Positions 46,907-57,839 of a stretch of DNA of 64,000 bases are shown here, piece after piece. Within the stretch, counting starts at the first letter, position 1, and each line of letters opens with the position of its first letter. Below the pieces are notes generated by a model that ran no database searches, was not told the DNA's origin, and saw nothing but the letters and a program-made list of their open reading frames with translations. The position numbers and the translations under genes were made by a program. The DNA is from Ilex aquifolium. Lineage: Eukaryota > Streptophyta > Magnoliopsida > Aquifoliales > Aquifoliaceae. The DNA lies in contig OX637397.1 in NCBI GenBank assembly GCA_951799425.1, forward strand, positions 11,769,064-11,833,063. The letters are read 5' to 3'.

Positions 46907-48887
46907 GTGAACTCTCTGGCAACTCCATCAGACTCTGTTTTATTTTCTTAAAATCCCAAATGACCCGTCACAAGGGGTCAAGCCCAGCCTAATTCCTGGT
47001 AAGACTATTAATACATTCTAGAAGCTTGAGCTCAATTTGGTTTTGGTTCATTTAAATTGAAAAATAAATACACTCAGATAAGATTCCTAATTTTTTTTTT
47101 TCCTGTAACGACTCAAATTTAAGCAACCTATGACTCGACTGGAGTGTACCATATAAGCACTCAGAAAACAATTTCTTGGCATTCTGGTAACGAGGACACC
47201 AATTACGAACCATAGGATCAATCCTCCTAAAATAATGTTCATTACTAAAAATAGAGTAATACTAGATTGAGCAAATAATATGACCAAAAGCAACAATCGA
47301 ATGATGTAACATTGATATGTTAGTAATTTGGGACCCTTAAATAATAGATTACTACAATATTTAAACCCGGGTATCTCTCTATTGGAAATCAAATACCCAT
47401 TCTTGATTAGGAATACTATGATTAACCATAATATTCTATGATTGATCATGAATAATATTAGTTAGTTGTAACTTGGTACTTAAAACTTGAATCTTCAAAT
47501 AACTTTTCATACGATATCAAAATATCTCTTTTTTGTAGGCTTAACCTAAATATAAAATGATAAAAGTGGTTGACAGTTTCCTCTCTTCCTCTTAAGACAA
47601 ACAGAAACTCCATCTGAGTATTTTTAAAAAGGTCGGTTTTATTATCAAGTGATTAATATCTTTAGACTTCCATAAAAATGACCCTATTTTTATGTATATT
47701 AATAAAATGATGTAAATCACATATCTAAACTCCATTAAAATCTAAACAACCCATAAATCTCGAGATATCTTCGAATATAACTTTTTCTCCCTATTGATAT
47801 AGGTAAGATGATATATTAATATTAATTACATTATATTTGATAAATAAAACTACTTAAATTGAAAAGAGTCAAAAGGTGATACATATAACATAGAAGAAGA
47901 AAATAAATAAATAAATTAGAAACCTTATCAAAATGTGAGGCTTATTACATCTATTTATGACTAACTTTGGCGTGATTTTATATTTTATATCAAAACTGCA
48001 AAGTTATTAAACAAAAATTCAAGAAGTAGGCGTAATAATACCACTAGAATCCAATTGACACAAGTCAATCATCATTTTAAAAAAAAATAGAGATCAATTG
48101 AAGGGCCTATTACAAGTAATTTTTCCTTTATATTACGAATTTAGAACCAAAAGAATAAAAAATATATAAATCAAGGCAAATTTAAAAGGTGTGCTAATTA
48201 TTTCTAAAAATATAGTTACATTAAGAAAAAAATTTGGAGGTGTTACATAAAGTATAAAATTATGTGCACAAAAAAATATGCATAAAATTATCTGCGGTCG
48301 TTGAATCAATATTAATCCGACGAGAACAAATAATTTGTTACACATTTTGATACACATTTTTATTTGCGGCTGTCAGGACCTCCATCCTGAACCGGACCGA
48401 GGTTTTGTCAGGACCTGAGGTCCTTGTCGCCCAGTCGTTAATTTCGATTCCTTTAATTTTTTTCCTTCTCCCCTTGAGCAAGAAATCAATCAGACTTTCC
48501 AAATCCTACTCCGATTGGCCATAACCATGACTTTTCACCAATCTTGATAGAATTCTGTACAACATTCCTTTCATGACAGCGTTCCTTTCATAGCGTAGTC
48601 AAGCATTCCTTTCATAACAGCATTCATTTCATGGCATTCCTTTCATGATACCAAAATTTTGTTGGTCGTAGCGTAGTCAAGTCCTCCTTTCATAAGTCTA
48701 AACCCGTGTTAGGGGTTGAAAGTTCCACATTAGGAGTTGCTACACGCGCTGGAACATTCAAATCATGACGGCTAAGGAAGATATTTTAAAGTTAATTAAA
48801 TTCACCTCCCCTAAGGTTTGTCCAAATAATAGGTAGACCTTCTCATGTATTAGAAATAACACTGACATCCCCTATCAATGGAGTAAA
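46907..48887. other. AT-rich intergenic region upstream of the TNL gene
   Basis: No gene was recognised. 48369-48440 contains two copies of gtcaggacct and 48560-48660 contains repeats of cattcctttcat, possibly the decayed end of an unidentified LTR. The rest is low-complexity AT-rich DNA. Confidence 0.5.
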
Positions 48888-49107
48888 TATTCGGTGTCAC
48901 AATTACACCACGTCATTATACTGATATAGTACAACCATTCAATAATAAGATAATAAGCAGGTAAGTGGATTCCACATAATTAAATAACTACTCATTCACG
49001 TCATTCAGTATTTAATTATGTGAGATTCACTTGTTTATACATTATCTTATTATTAAAAGGTTACACCATATCAACATGATAACATGCTGTAACCGTTACA
49101 CCCAATA
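48888..49107. mobile_element. Foldback MITE, about 220 bp
   Basis: The left arm (tattcggtgtcacaatta ... aataataagataat ... ccacataattaaata) and the reverse complement of the right arm (tattgggtgtaacggtta ... aataataagataat ... tcacataattaaata) align over almost their whole length around a centre near 48997. It is non-coding. Each half is itself rich in short ggtgtaac-type motifs. Confidence 0.7.
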
Positions 49108-49657
49108 GTTTAAGTCAATACCTTTCTCTATAAATTTTTCACTACTTCACTACCATATGTCAATTTCACTGTCTATTTTTTTGGGAATTTTCAATGAAGT
49201 TGATAATAAAATTTCTATTTTTGCATTAAGTATCAATGAATTTGACAGCGAAAATGGAGAGTAAAATATGAACACTCATTTTTCTCTCTCTCTATCTCTC
49301 TCTATAAATTCCTATTGTACTGTCCGATTTCAAAGAATTAGAAAGTAAAATTGAAAAGTGAAATTTTTGTTTCATTGTCCAAATTTAGTGAACTAAATAG
49401 TAAAATTGGACATTGAAATTCCTATTTCTCTATTTAAAATTACATTATTTATATTCTCACTCTGTAAAAAGTGGATTTATTTCACTATCACACTTCAAAA
49501 AAGTGAAATATTTATTTCACTAGTTAAATTAGACTAATATCACTATTTGTGCTAGTGAAATTTACCAATTACACTGTCTTGGATGTTATACCAAGACAGT
49601 GGAACACCAATTTAACAGTTAGTGACAACTAATATCACTATAAAATTAGCATAATAA
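49108..49657. other. AT-rich intergenic stretch
   Basis: It holds degenerate repeats of tttcactnn and gtgaaatt but no gene. Confidence 0.5.
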
Positions 49658-50338
49658 TGTTGTTGGTCCCACTTTTTATTATGATAATATCACATCTGTG
49701 AAAGAAGAGAACAGAAAGCGAATAATTGTACATTGTTTTGGTGCACTTTTTCATATACATGAGGAGGTGTATTTATAGTACAAGAAAATACTAAAATATC
49801 CTAGTCTAATCGATGTAGGACAAGCTTATAAACATATATACATAAACATCCCCACTCAAACTCAAGGAGGAATCAAAGATGTCAATCGGAGTTTGTAAAC
49901 CAAATCACGGTGGTGACCAAGAGGATTAGCCTTCGTGAAGATATTAGTCAGCTGTAGCAACCGGAAAAAGACGAAGAGTGCCCTCCTGTACGTGATGACG
50001 TACAAAATGACAATCGATCTCGATTTGTTTTATGCGCTCATGAAAGACATCATTGTGAGCAATTTGAATAGCACTGCGATTGTCACAATAAAGAGGAGTA
50101 CTAAATTGGTGAGGAACACTCATATCCGGTAGAAGCCAGTGAAGCTAAAGGAGCTCGGAAGTAGTATTAGCAGGTGTTCGGTACTCAGCTTCAGTACTAT
50201 AGCGAGCAACAACTGTTTGCTTCTTACTCCGCCAAGATATAAGAGAATCACCCAAAAGAAAAAGAAAGTCAGTGGTAGACCGTCAGTCAGTAGGGTCACC
50301 CGCCTAATCAGCATTGGAGTAAACCTGCAACGTCAATG
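49658..50338 (-). mobile_element. Ty1/copia remnant: RNase H end plus 3' LTR
   Basis: Read on the minus strand, 50338-49860 gives the copia RNase H end (AGDPTDRRSTTGF..., [34 protein letters not shown]). It is followed by a G-rich polypurine section (gagtgggga) and an LTR of about 190 bp (49658-49848, TGTTTATG...CAACA) containing TATAAAT. It is a fossil fragment with a few breaks. Confidence 0.78.
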
Positions 50339-50344
50339 ATGAGT

Positions 50345-52870
50345 TAGAAGAAAAATGAAGCCCATGGAACTACAATGCTTGCGCCCAACAGAAGATAATT
50401 TTTCTGTGTGGGTGGAGATTATGGGGTTTTGTGCCTGGGACAAAAGAACAAACCCACAAAAATTAACATAGAAACTAAAAAAGAAACTCAAGATGAATTT
50501 GATGATCGCCTTGAGGTATGAGAAGACACTCATTGTAAGATTCTCTCCTGGTTTATTAATACCTCTGTTCCTTTCTTTCAGAGTTTTCTTCCAAAGTTTC
50601 AGAATGCCAAGCTTGCCTGGGATTTTTTGCCAAACTGATACAATTGTTCTAGTGATGTTGTTCTCTAGTTTTAGCTAGAATCTAAGCTCTATCAGATGGA
50701 GCAGGAACTTGACCATTATATTACTGAGTTACATGCTCAGGTTAGTAGTGTTTGGGATCAGTTTTTTTTTTTTTTTTTTGGGGTAGGGGGAGGGGGGAAG
50801 GGAGCTTGAACCCTTGATCTCAAGAGGGCAAAGTATTCACAATGCAAAGAGTACCATTGGACCAAAGGCCCGTTGGTCACAAGGGTGGTGTGGGATTAGC
50901 TTTCTCAAGTAGACCCAACGTTTAAGGATGCTGACTCCATTAAACTCTTTGCGGACTATCGAGATCATCGTTAATTTATTCACTTTATGATGCATATTTG
51001 GGATGATTTTGAAACCGCTCAAGCATCATTACTCCATCGCTCTCCTCTTCCCACACTTGAAGTTTCCTTCACAAAGCTCATTTCTGAGGAGACACGACAA
51101 AAAACTCACTAGGTCCATTCCACTGATTTGGTCATGGCTGTTGCATTGTCTAGCTCCTCTACTACAACCACTCCCACTGCAGCTGCTTCCTCCTATAGAC
51201 CACGTCTTTTCAACGAACAATATCACTATTGTAAGGAAGATGACCACCGCATCTCTAATTGTCCAAAGAAAAAGGCTAAGGATGCTAGAGACCCTTAGAA
51301 GGCTAAGTTTTCTTCATCTCACAACCCTGTTGCTGCTGTTTCTACCAGCCCATCAGCTTCCGACTATCCCTCTACATCTCATTTGTCCTCTCTTACTATA
51401 GCTGACCTTGAGGCAATTGTGACTTAGGTTCTATCTCGTACTTCCATTGCCTTATCAGTCTCCTCATGTAAATCTTCTCCTTGGTTATTGACTCAGCCTG
51501 TTGTAATCATATGATATTTGATTCTTCCTTGGTGTCTCATAAAAAGTCTTTAAACTCGATGCCTCACTTATATACTGTTGATGGTTCACACATATTTGTT
51601 ACTCATGTTGGTCCCATTTCTACCCCTATTATTACTGTTCCTAACACGCATCTTGTTCCTAACTTATCTATAAACCTTATTTTTGTTGGTCAACTTGTTG
51701 AATGTGGTCTTATCTTAACCTTGTCTCACAAAGGATGTGATGTGCAGGATCAAAAAACGGGCCAGCTCGTTGGGACTGGACATAAAGTTTGTCGCCTTTT
51801 TGAGCTTACATCCCTACATATGCCCAACTCATGTATTAGTCAGTCGCTTGCTATTGTTGTGTCTTCCAGTATTTAGCATTCTCGTCTCGGTCATACATAT
51901 TTACATTGTGTCTAGTCTTTATCTTCTAGTGGTTGTTTAGGAGATGTTAAATTTGAATTTTTTTGATTGTGTGTCTTGTCATGGGAAAACAAAAAGCTTT
52001 ACCTTTTAATAGAGGTGATTCTTTGTCTTCGACACCTTTTGATTTTGTTCATTCTGATGTTTGGGGTCTTAGTCTTATTCCCACTAAGGGTGGATCTTGT
52101 TATTTTGTAATCTTTATTGATAATTATACACGATACACATGGTTTTATCTTTTGCATTATCACTCTGAGTTACTTAATATTTTTTGTGAATTTAAGCAGA
52201 TGATCAAAACTCAGTTTGATCGCACCATTAAAACCTTTCGTTCCGATTATGTTATGGAGTATAAGGCTGCCTCATTCATTGAAGAACTTAAACAGGTAGA
52301 CACTTTGTCTTATCGATCATGTCCTTACACATCCCAACAAAATGGCCGTGCAGAACGTAAGCATCATCACATTCTTGACATTGTTCATTCTCTCCTTCTG
52401 TCTGCCTCTCTCCCTAAATCTTTTTGGGGAGAAGCTGACCTTACAGCTGTTCACACTATCAATTGAGTTTCATCTCCTATTATCTCTAATCATTCTCCCT
52501 ATGAACTTCTCCATAGAAAGGTACCCGACTATTCTCTTTTAAGAGTTTTTGGTTATGCTTGTTTTTTCTTACTCCCATCTCACGAGCGTACAAATCTTGA
52601 ACCTCGTACTTATCTCTGATTTTTTTCTTAGTTATGGAATTGAACATACAGGTTATTAGTGCTATGACCCCATAACCAAACGTCTTCGAATCTCCCGACA
52701 TGTTCATTTCTGGGAACACAAGGTCTTCATTAGTATTTCTCAGTTCTCATTCCATACTTCATCATAATCTCCTATTTTCATAGAGCCATCCATGGATCTT
52801 TTCTCAAATTTTCCTTCTGATACAGGTACAGTAAAGCTCATCAGGTGATAACTCAACGACTGCTCCTCAC
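50345..52870 (+). mobile_element. Ty1/copia remnant A: gag, pre-integrase and integrase
   Basis: Visible parts are a gag section (50350-51300) with a CCHC-like knuckle (YCKEDDHRISNCPKK), a protease-like section near 51480, and an integrase region (51900-52600) with DFVHSDVWGLSLIPTKGG, YTRYTWFYLL and YTSQQNGRAERKHHHI. No reverse transcriptase follows. A SINE is inserted in the gag part. It is head-to-head with the minus-strand copia piece at 49658-50338. It is broken, with many breaks. Confidence 0.8.
50762..50884 (-). mobile_element. tRNA-derived SINE inside copia remnant A
   Basis: About 19 T are followed by G-rich sequence. The minus strand reads GGCCTTTGGTCCAATGGTAC (box A-like) and AAGGGTTCAAGCTC (box B-like). 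Imperfect target copies are gtgtttgggatcag (to 50761) and gtggtgtgggattag (from 50885). The same position in copia copy B (61324 onward) is uninterrupted, which confirms an insertion. Confidence 0.8.
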
Positions 52871-53443
52871 GAATCTGGACCATCAATGATAGGGTAAGAA
52901 TATCCTTTGGTGAACTTTTGGCCATCCTCCTATGACGTTCTGATCTGCTCAGGCCATCCTTCAAAGAATTTTTGGCCATCCTCCGACGAGTTTTCAACCT
53001 GCTCCGACCACCTTTTCTACTATGGCTTCTCAAAATGATGTAGCTCGCCCTATAGAGATTGTGTTGGACAACACCAACTACAATGCTTGGGTCCAACAGA
53101 TGAAATTTTTTTTGCGTTGGCTGAGATTAGGGGGTTTTGAGACTTGCACAAAAGAGGAACCCACAAAAATTAAATAGAAACTAAAAAAGAAACTGAAGCT
53201 GAATTTGATGATCGCCTTGAGGCATGGGAAGACATTCATTGTAAGATTCTTTCTTGGTTTATTAATACCTTTGTTCCATCTATTTGGAGTTTTTTTTTCT
53301 AAATTTCAGAATGCCAAGCTTGCCTAGGATTTTTTTGGCAAACTGATACAATTGTTCTAGTGATGCTGCTCTCCAGTTTTAGCTAGAATCTAAGCTCTAT
53401 CAGATGCGGTAGGAATCTGGCCAATCTATTCATGCTCAAGTTA

Positions 53444-53470
53444 CAATACAACAAAAAGCATTTTTTGCGA
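53444..53470 (+). repeat. Left terminal inverted repeat of CACTA element
   Basis: CAATACAACAAAAAGCATTT then TTTGCGA. It differs at about three of 27 positions from the right end. The canonical CACTA is changed to CAATA here, which may make the copy immobile. Confidence 0.85.
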
Positions 53471-53699
53471 AGTTTTTTTTTGCGACGATTTTCAATTTGT
53501 CGCAAAAAGATTGCTATTAGCGACGATTTTATAATTTTGTCGCAAAATTCTATTTTGGCAATTTTTTTGCAACGTTTTCTGAAAAACGTCGCGAAAAGGC
53601 TTTTCCCTCCTACGTGTGGCGGAAAAATTTATTTGCGACGTTTTCTAAAAATGTTGCAAAAAATGAATTAAATTATTATTTTTTTTATTTTTTATTTAT

Positions 53700-54560
53700 G
53701 GAAAAATGTATTTGCGACGTGTTCTAAAAACGTCGCCAAAAAAGGAAATAAATTATTTTTTTTATTATTTCACATAAAATAAAAAATTAACAAAAAATTA
53801 ACTTTATTAATTTTTGCGACGTTTTTAAAAAACGTCGCCAATAACTCTTTACATAAAATAAAAAATTAACAAAAATATTAACTTAGGCATTTTTTTGCGA
53901 CGTTTTTTAGGCATTTTTTTTCGACGTTTTGAAAAAACGTCGCAAATAACTTTTTACATAAAATAAAAAATTAAAACAAATAATAACTTTGGTAATTTTT
54001 AGCGACGTTTCTAAAAATCGTCGCCAATAACTTTTTACATAAATTAAAAAATTACCAAAAATATAAACTTTGGGAATTTTTCGCGACGTTTCTAAAAATC
54101 GTCGCGAATAACTTTTTCCATAAATTAAAAAATTAACAAAAATATTAACTTTGAAAATTTTTCGCGACGTTTCTAAAAATCATCGCCAATAACTTTTTCC
54201 ATAAATTAAAAAATTACCAAAAATATAAACTTTGGTAATTTTTTGCGACGTTTCTAAAAATCGTCGCGAATAACTTTTTACATAAATTAAAAAATTACCA
54301 AAAATATAAATTTTGGTAATTTTTCGCGACGTTTCTAAAAATCGTCGCGAATAAATTTTTCCATAAATTAAAAAAATACAAAAAATATTAACTTTGGTAA
54401 TTTTTCGCGACGTTTCTAAAAATCGTCGCAAATAACTTTTTACATAAAACAAAAATTACCAAAAATATTAACTTAGATAATTTTTAGCGACGTTGTTATA
54501 AAACGTCGCCAAATAACTTTTTACATAAAATTAAAAATTAACAAAAATATTAACTTTGAT
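53700..54560. repeat. Subterminal array of 81-bp units with GCGACG/CGTCGC hairpins
   Basis: Units start at about 53816, 53897, 54001, 54082, 54163, 54244, 54325, 54406 and 54487; the period is 81 bp in the regular part. Each carries gcgacgtttctaaaaatcgtcgc-type inverted pairs, followed by aataactttttacataaatt and aaaaattaccaaaaatat. Subterminal repeats of this kind are the transposase-binding region in studied CACTA elements; binding here is inferred. Confidence 0.85.
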
Positions 54561-55680
54561 AAACAATTACTTGTTAATTTGGTACTGATTTGATAAATTA
54601 CATGTTAATTTAATGAAATTGAATGTCAATTGGTTAAATTTGAATGTTAATTTGATTAATTCAATGTTAATTTGATGAATTGAGTGTTAATTGAATGAAA
54701 TTTATAATTTATAATTTAAATGTTTATTATCTGCGACATTTTTTGAATTTTGTCGCAAATTTCCTTTTTTGGCAATTTCATTTGCAACGTTTTTTGAAAT
54801 TGATTGTTAATTTGGTATTAATTCGATTAATTGAATGTTAATTTGGTTTTAATTTTATAAATTAAATTTTAATTGAATGAAATTACATGTTAATTTGGTA
54901 TTGATTTGATAAATTACATGTTAATTTGATGAAATTGAATGTCAATTTGTTAAATCTGAATGTTAATTTGATAATTTGAATGTTAATTTGATGAATTGAG
55001 TGTTAATTGAAAGAAATTGAAAGTTGATTTGATTAATTTAATGTTAACTAGTTTAATATGAATGTTAATTTTATAATTTGAACGTTAATTTGATGAATTT
55101 AGTGTTTATTGAATGAAAATTGAAAGTTTATTTGATTAATTTAATGTTAACTAGTTGAATTTGAATGTTAATTTAGTGAATTAAATGCTTATTAGAAAAA
55201 ATTGAATGTTAATTAGAAGAAATTGAGTGTTAATTTGATTAATTGAATATTAATTTGGTTTTAGTTTGATAAATTAAATTTTAATTGATTGAAATTACAT
55301 GTTAATTTGGTGTTGATTTGATAAATTACATGTTAATTTGATGAAATTGAATGTCAATTTGTTAAATCTGAATGTTAATTTGATAATTTGAATGTTAATT
55401 TGATGAATTGAGTGTTAATTGAATGAAATTGAAAGTTTATTTGATTAGTTTAATGTTAACTTGTTGAATCTGAATGTTAATTTTGTGTTAATTCGATTAA
55501 TTGAATGTTAATTTTTTTTTAATTTGATAAATTAATTTTTAATTGAATGAAGTTACATGTTAATTTGGTGTTGATTTGATAAATTACATGTTAATTTGAT
55601 GAAATTGAATGCCAATTGGTTAAATCTGAATGTTAATTTGATGAATTGGGTGTTAATTGAATGAAATTGAAAGTGTATAA
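54540..55680. repeat. AT-rich minisatellite-like region within the CACTA element
   Basis: Degenerate tandem units of about 15-30 bases built on gaatgttaatttgat/attaaatgttaattgaatga. Larger blocks recur: a section with aattacatgttaatttggt is seen near 54560, 54880, 55290 and 55550, giving a higher-order period of several hundred bases. No open frame survives in it. Confidence 0.75.
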
Positions 55681-55991
55681 TTTAAATGTTTACTATCTGC
55701 GATATTTTTTGAATTTTGTCGCAAATTTCCTTTTTTGGCAATTTCATTTGCGACGTTTTTGAAAAACGTCGCCGAAAGGTGATTCCCTCCCAATTTATTT
55801 TTGGCCCGAAAGATGGCGGGAGCTGAATAAAATTATTATTTAGCGACGTTTTATATTCGTCGCAGAATTCAGTTTTTTGTAATTTTAAATTAGAATTAAA
55901 ATATTAATTGCGACGTTTTATATTTCGTCGCAAAATATATTTTTTAAAAGAGAAACGACATCGTTTTTGGGCGAAAGAAAATTCATTTAAA

Positions 55992-56013
55992 CTCAAAACG
56001 ACGTCGTTTTGAG
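55992..56013. promoter_or_regulatory. Palindrome AAAACGACGTCGTTTT plus TATA-like motif
   Basis: A 22-bp perfect palindrome has the core AAAACGACGTCGTTTT. A weaker copy (AAACGACATCGTTTTT) lies at about 55952-55967 and TATTTAAATA follows at 56014-56023. Pyrimidine-rich 5'-leader-like sequence then begins near 56050. This looks like a host promoter carried into the transposon. Confidence 0.5.
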
Positions 56014-56335
56014 TATTTAAATACGTCCATTTGGCCCTAGCAGCCCCTTCTTCTTCACATTCCCCTTTCCAACACTCTCTCTCTCACTCACCGTCTCCAT
56101 CTCTCTCTGTTTTTCTATCTCATTCCCCCCCTCTTTGTTCCCTCTCTTCTGAGCCCCACCCACCTATTGCTTACAACCATAGCCACCTCTTCTTCGTCAG
56201 CCAAAGCCTCTAGCCCCACCCACCTCGTCTCCCTCTCTCTCTGTTTTTTTGCCTGGGATTGGGTCTGTGTGGTCCGCGGATATGATTCGATTTTGTTGGA
56301 TCACCGCCTATTTCGGTTTGATTTTGGAGATCGGA

Positions 56336-56481
56336 ATGGCGTCATTGAGGAATGGTAAATTGCCGGAACCAGGTTCTGCAGTTCTAGCAATTTCTGCATT
56401 TACTGAGGCTCATAAGGTGCTCAAATCGCTTAGGCTGAGAGGTTTTGTGGAAGGACAGTGCTCTGAGAAGAAGGAAAAGAG
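56336..56481 (+). pseudogene. Unidentified exon-like captured segment
   Basis: From ATG at 56336 a GC-richer open stretch reads MASLRNGKLPEPGSAVLAIS, then a Leu/Lys/Arg-rich section ending [11 protein letters not shown], and meets a donor-like AG|GTACCT at 56482. It differs in composition from the flanking AT-rich transposon, so it may be a captured exon of another host gene. I do not recognise the family. Confidence 0.3.
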
Positions 56482-56547
56482 GTACCTCTCTCTCTCTCTC
56501 GATCTCTCACCTCTGACTCCTCTGCAGAAGAAGACCCAACTCAGGCC

Positions 56548-57839
56548 ATGGCGCAGGTACCTCTCTCTCTCTCGATCACGACTCACACACACACACAATC
56601 GAACACACACACATACACAGATCCCACACCCTACGAGGACGAGAACTATCTCAACATCGTCACTGACCTGTGTCAATCCCCTGATCTTTACGAGAGAATC
56701 ACCAAATCTACCTTCACAGAGTCCGAATCTGCGACGATTCTGAAATCTCTGATCTCGGCGATAAGTTTTTGCCATCATATGGGTGTTCCTCATAGAGATA
56801 TAAAGCCTGATAACATATTGTTTGATTCGAGAAACAGATTGAAATTGGCTGATTTTGGATCGGCGGAGTATTTCGGCGTCGGTAATGAGAAGGGGACTAT
56901 GAGAGGGGTGGTGGGTACGCCGTACTATGTGGCGCCGGAGGTGTTGATGGGGAGAGAGTACAATGAGAAGGTTGACGTGTGGAGTGCTGGTGTGATTTTG
57001 TACATAATGTTGGCCGGAGTTCCGCCTTTTTACGGTGAGACGGGGACGGAGACTTTTGAGGCGGTGTTGAGGGGGAATTTGAGGTTTCCGACGAGGATTT
57101 TCCGGTCAGTATCTCTAGAGGTGAAAGATCTGCTGAGGAAGATGATCTGTAAGGATGTGTCCCGGAGGTTATCTGCCGGTCAAGTTCTAAGTATGTGATT
57201 AATCTCTTCACCAATCTTCTTATTTTTGTTTATATATTTGATTTTTTTAGTTAAATTTAAGTTATATACCTTACTGGGCCTGTTCTTTTCCTTTGATTTG
57301 TTGATCATTTGTTTTGCTCTCTGTTTCTTTATTTTCTTTGATTTTTGGTTTTTTTTTTTTGAAGTTTCACTCAATTTTTTCCAAAAAATTATAGACCCAG
57401 TTTGATTGTGAGAAAATGAATTCATAAAGTAAAGGCAAAATTTTGTTAATTCTAGTTGTTTACTTTGCCCCCAGAATTGTAGCCTTCTGTTTGGTTACTG
57501 AGAAAATGAGGGGAAAGAGTCGAGTTATACATTTTTTCTGCTATGTTGTTGTTTGGTTACTGAGAAAATGAATTCATAGTTAGGTTGAGTTGGTCGTAGT
57601 TTCTTTGGTTTTGTCAGATAAAATTTTTATTTTTCAAGCTTCTAAACTTCGGCATCTTTATTCTGTTTCCTCTGTTTTTTCACATCTGCCAAACACACTT
57701 GTGGTTAGGCATCTTTTTTCTGCATTCTTATCTTATGATGTGCTGTTTATTTAATGCAGGGCATCCATGGATCATTAGTGGAGGAGAGACCTCTGTTTAT
57801 TTAATTTTCAATTTTAGTTTTCCTCTGTTTTTTTTTTAA
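56548..57839 (+). pseudogene. Captured PEP-carboxylase-kinase-like gene fragment (kinase C-lobe), chimeric open frame
   Basis: PEPC kinase phosphorylates phosphoenolpyruvate carboxylase in the cytosol. The frame 56548-57190 plus 57760-57839 gives 240 residues without a stop. From about residue 29 ([15 protein letters not shown]) it follows the family: HRDIKPDN catalytic loop (82-89), DFGSAEYF (102-109), GTPYYVAPE (123-131), [20 protein letters not shown] and [20 protein letters not shown]. The intron 57191-57759 (GTATGT...ATGCAG) joins QVL to RHPWIISGGE, the family's usual intron place, so capture was at the DNA level. The N-lobe (Gly-rich loop and ATP-lysine) is missing and is replaced by (CT)n/(CA)n-derived residues. 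It is therefore not expected to be an active kinase. A CDPK fragment is the alternative, but the lack of EF-hands and the motif wording favour PEPC kinase. Confidence 0.75.
57191..57759 (+). other. Retained intron of the captured kinase fragment
   Basis: The donor CTAA|GTATGTGA and acceptor TTTAATGCAG|GGCATCC give AGG-CAT-CCA-TGG (R-H-P-W) across the junction. The intron is T-rich, as in plants. Confidence 0.7.

Noticed and set aside
47087-48357. Hydrophobic minus-strand frames in AT-rich DNA
   Set aside because: Phe/Ile/Leu-rich translations are expected from AT-rich non-coding sequence.
53700-54560. Regularly spaced array that superficially resembles a CRISPR
   Set aside because: The spacers are themselves near-identical and the locus is the end of a plant CACTA transposon.
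56410-56793. Minus-strand open frame with CVCVCV and RERERE runs
   Set aside because: Antisense of simple repeats and of the captured kinase fragment.
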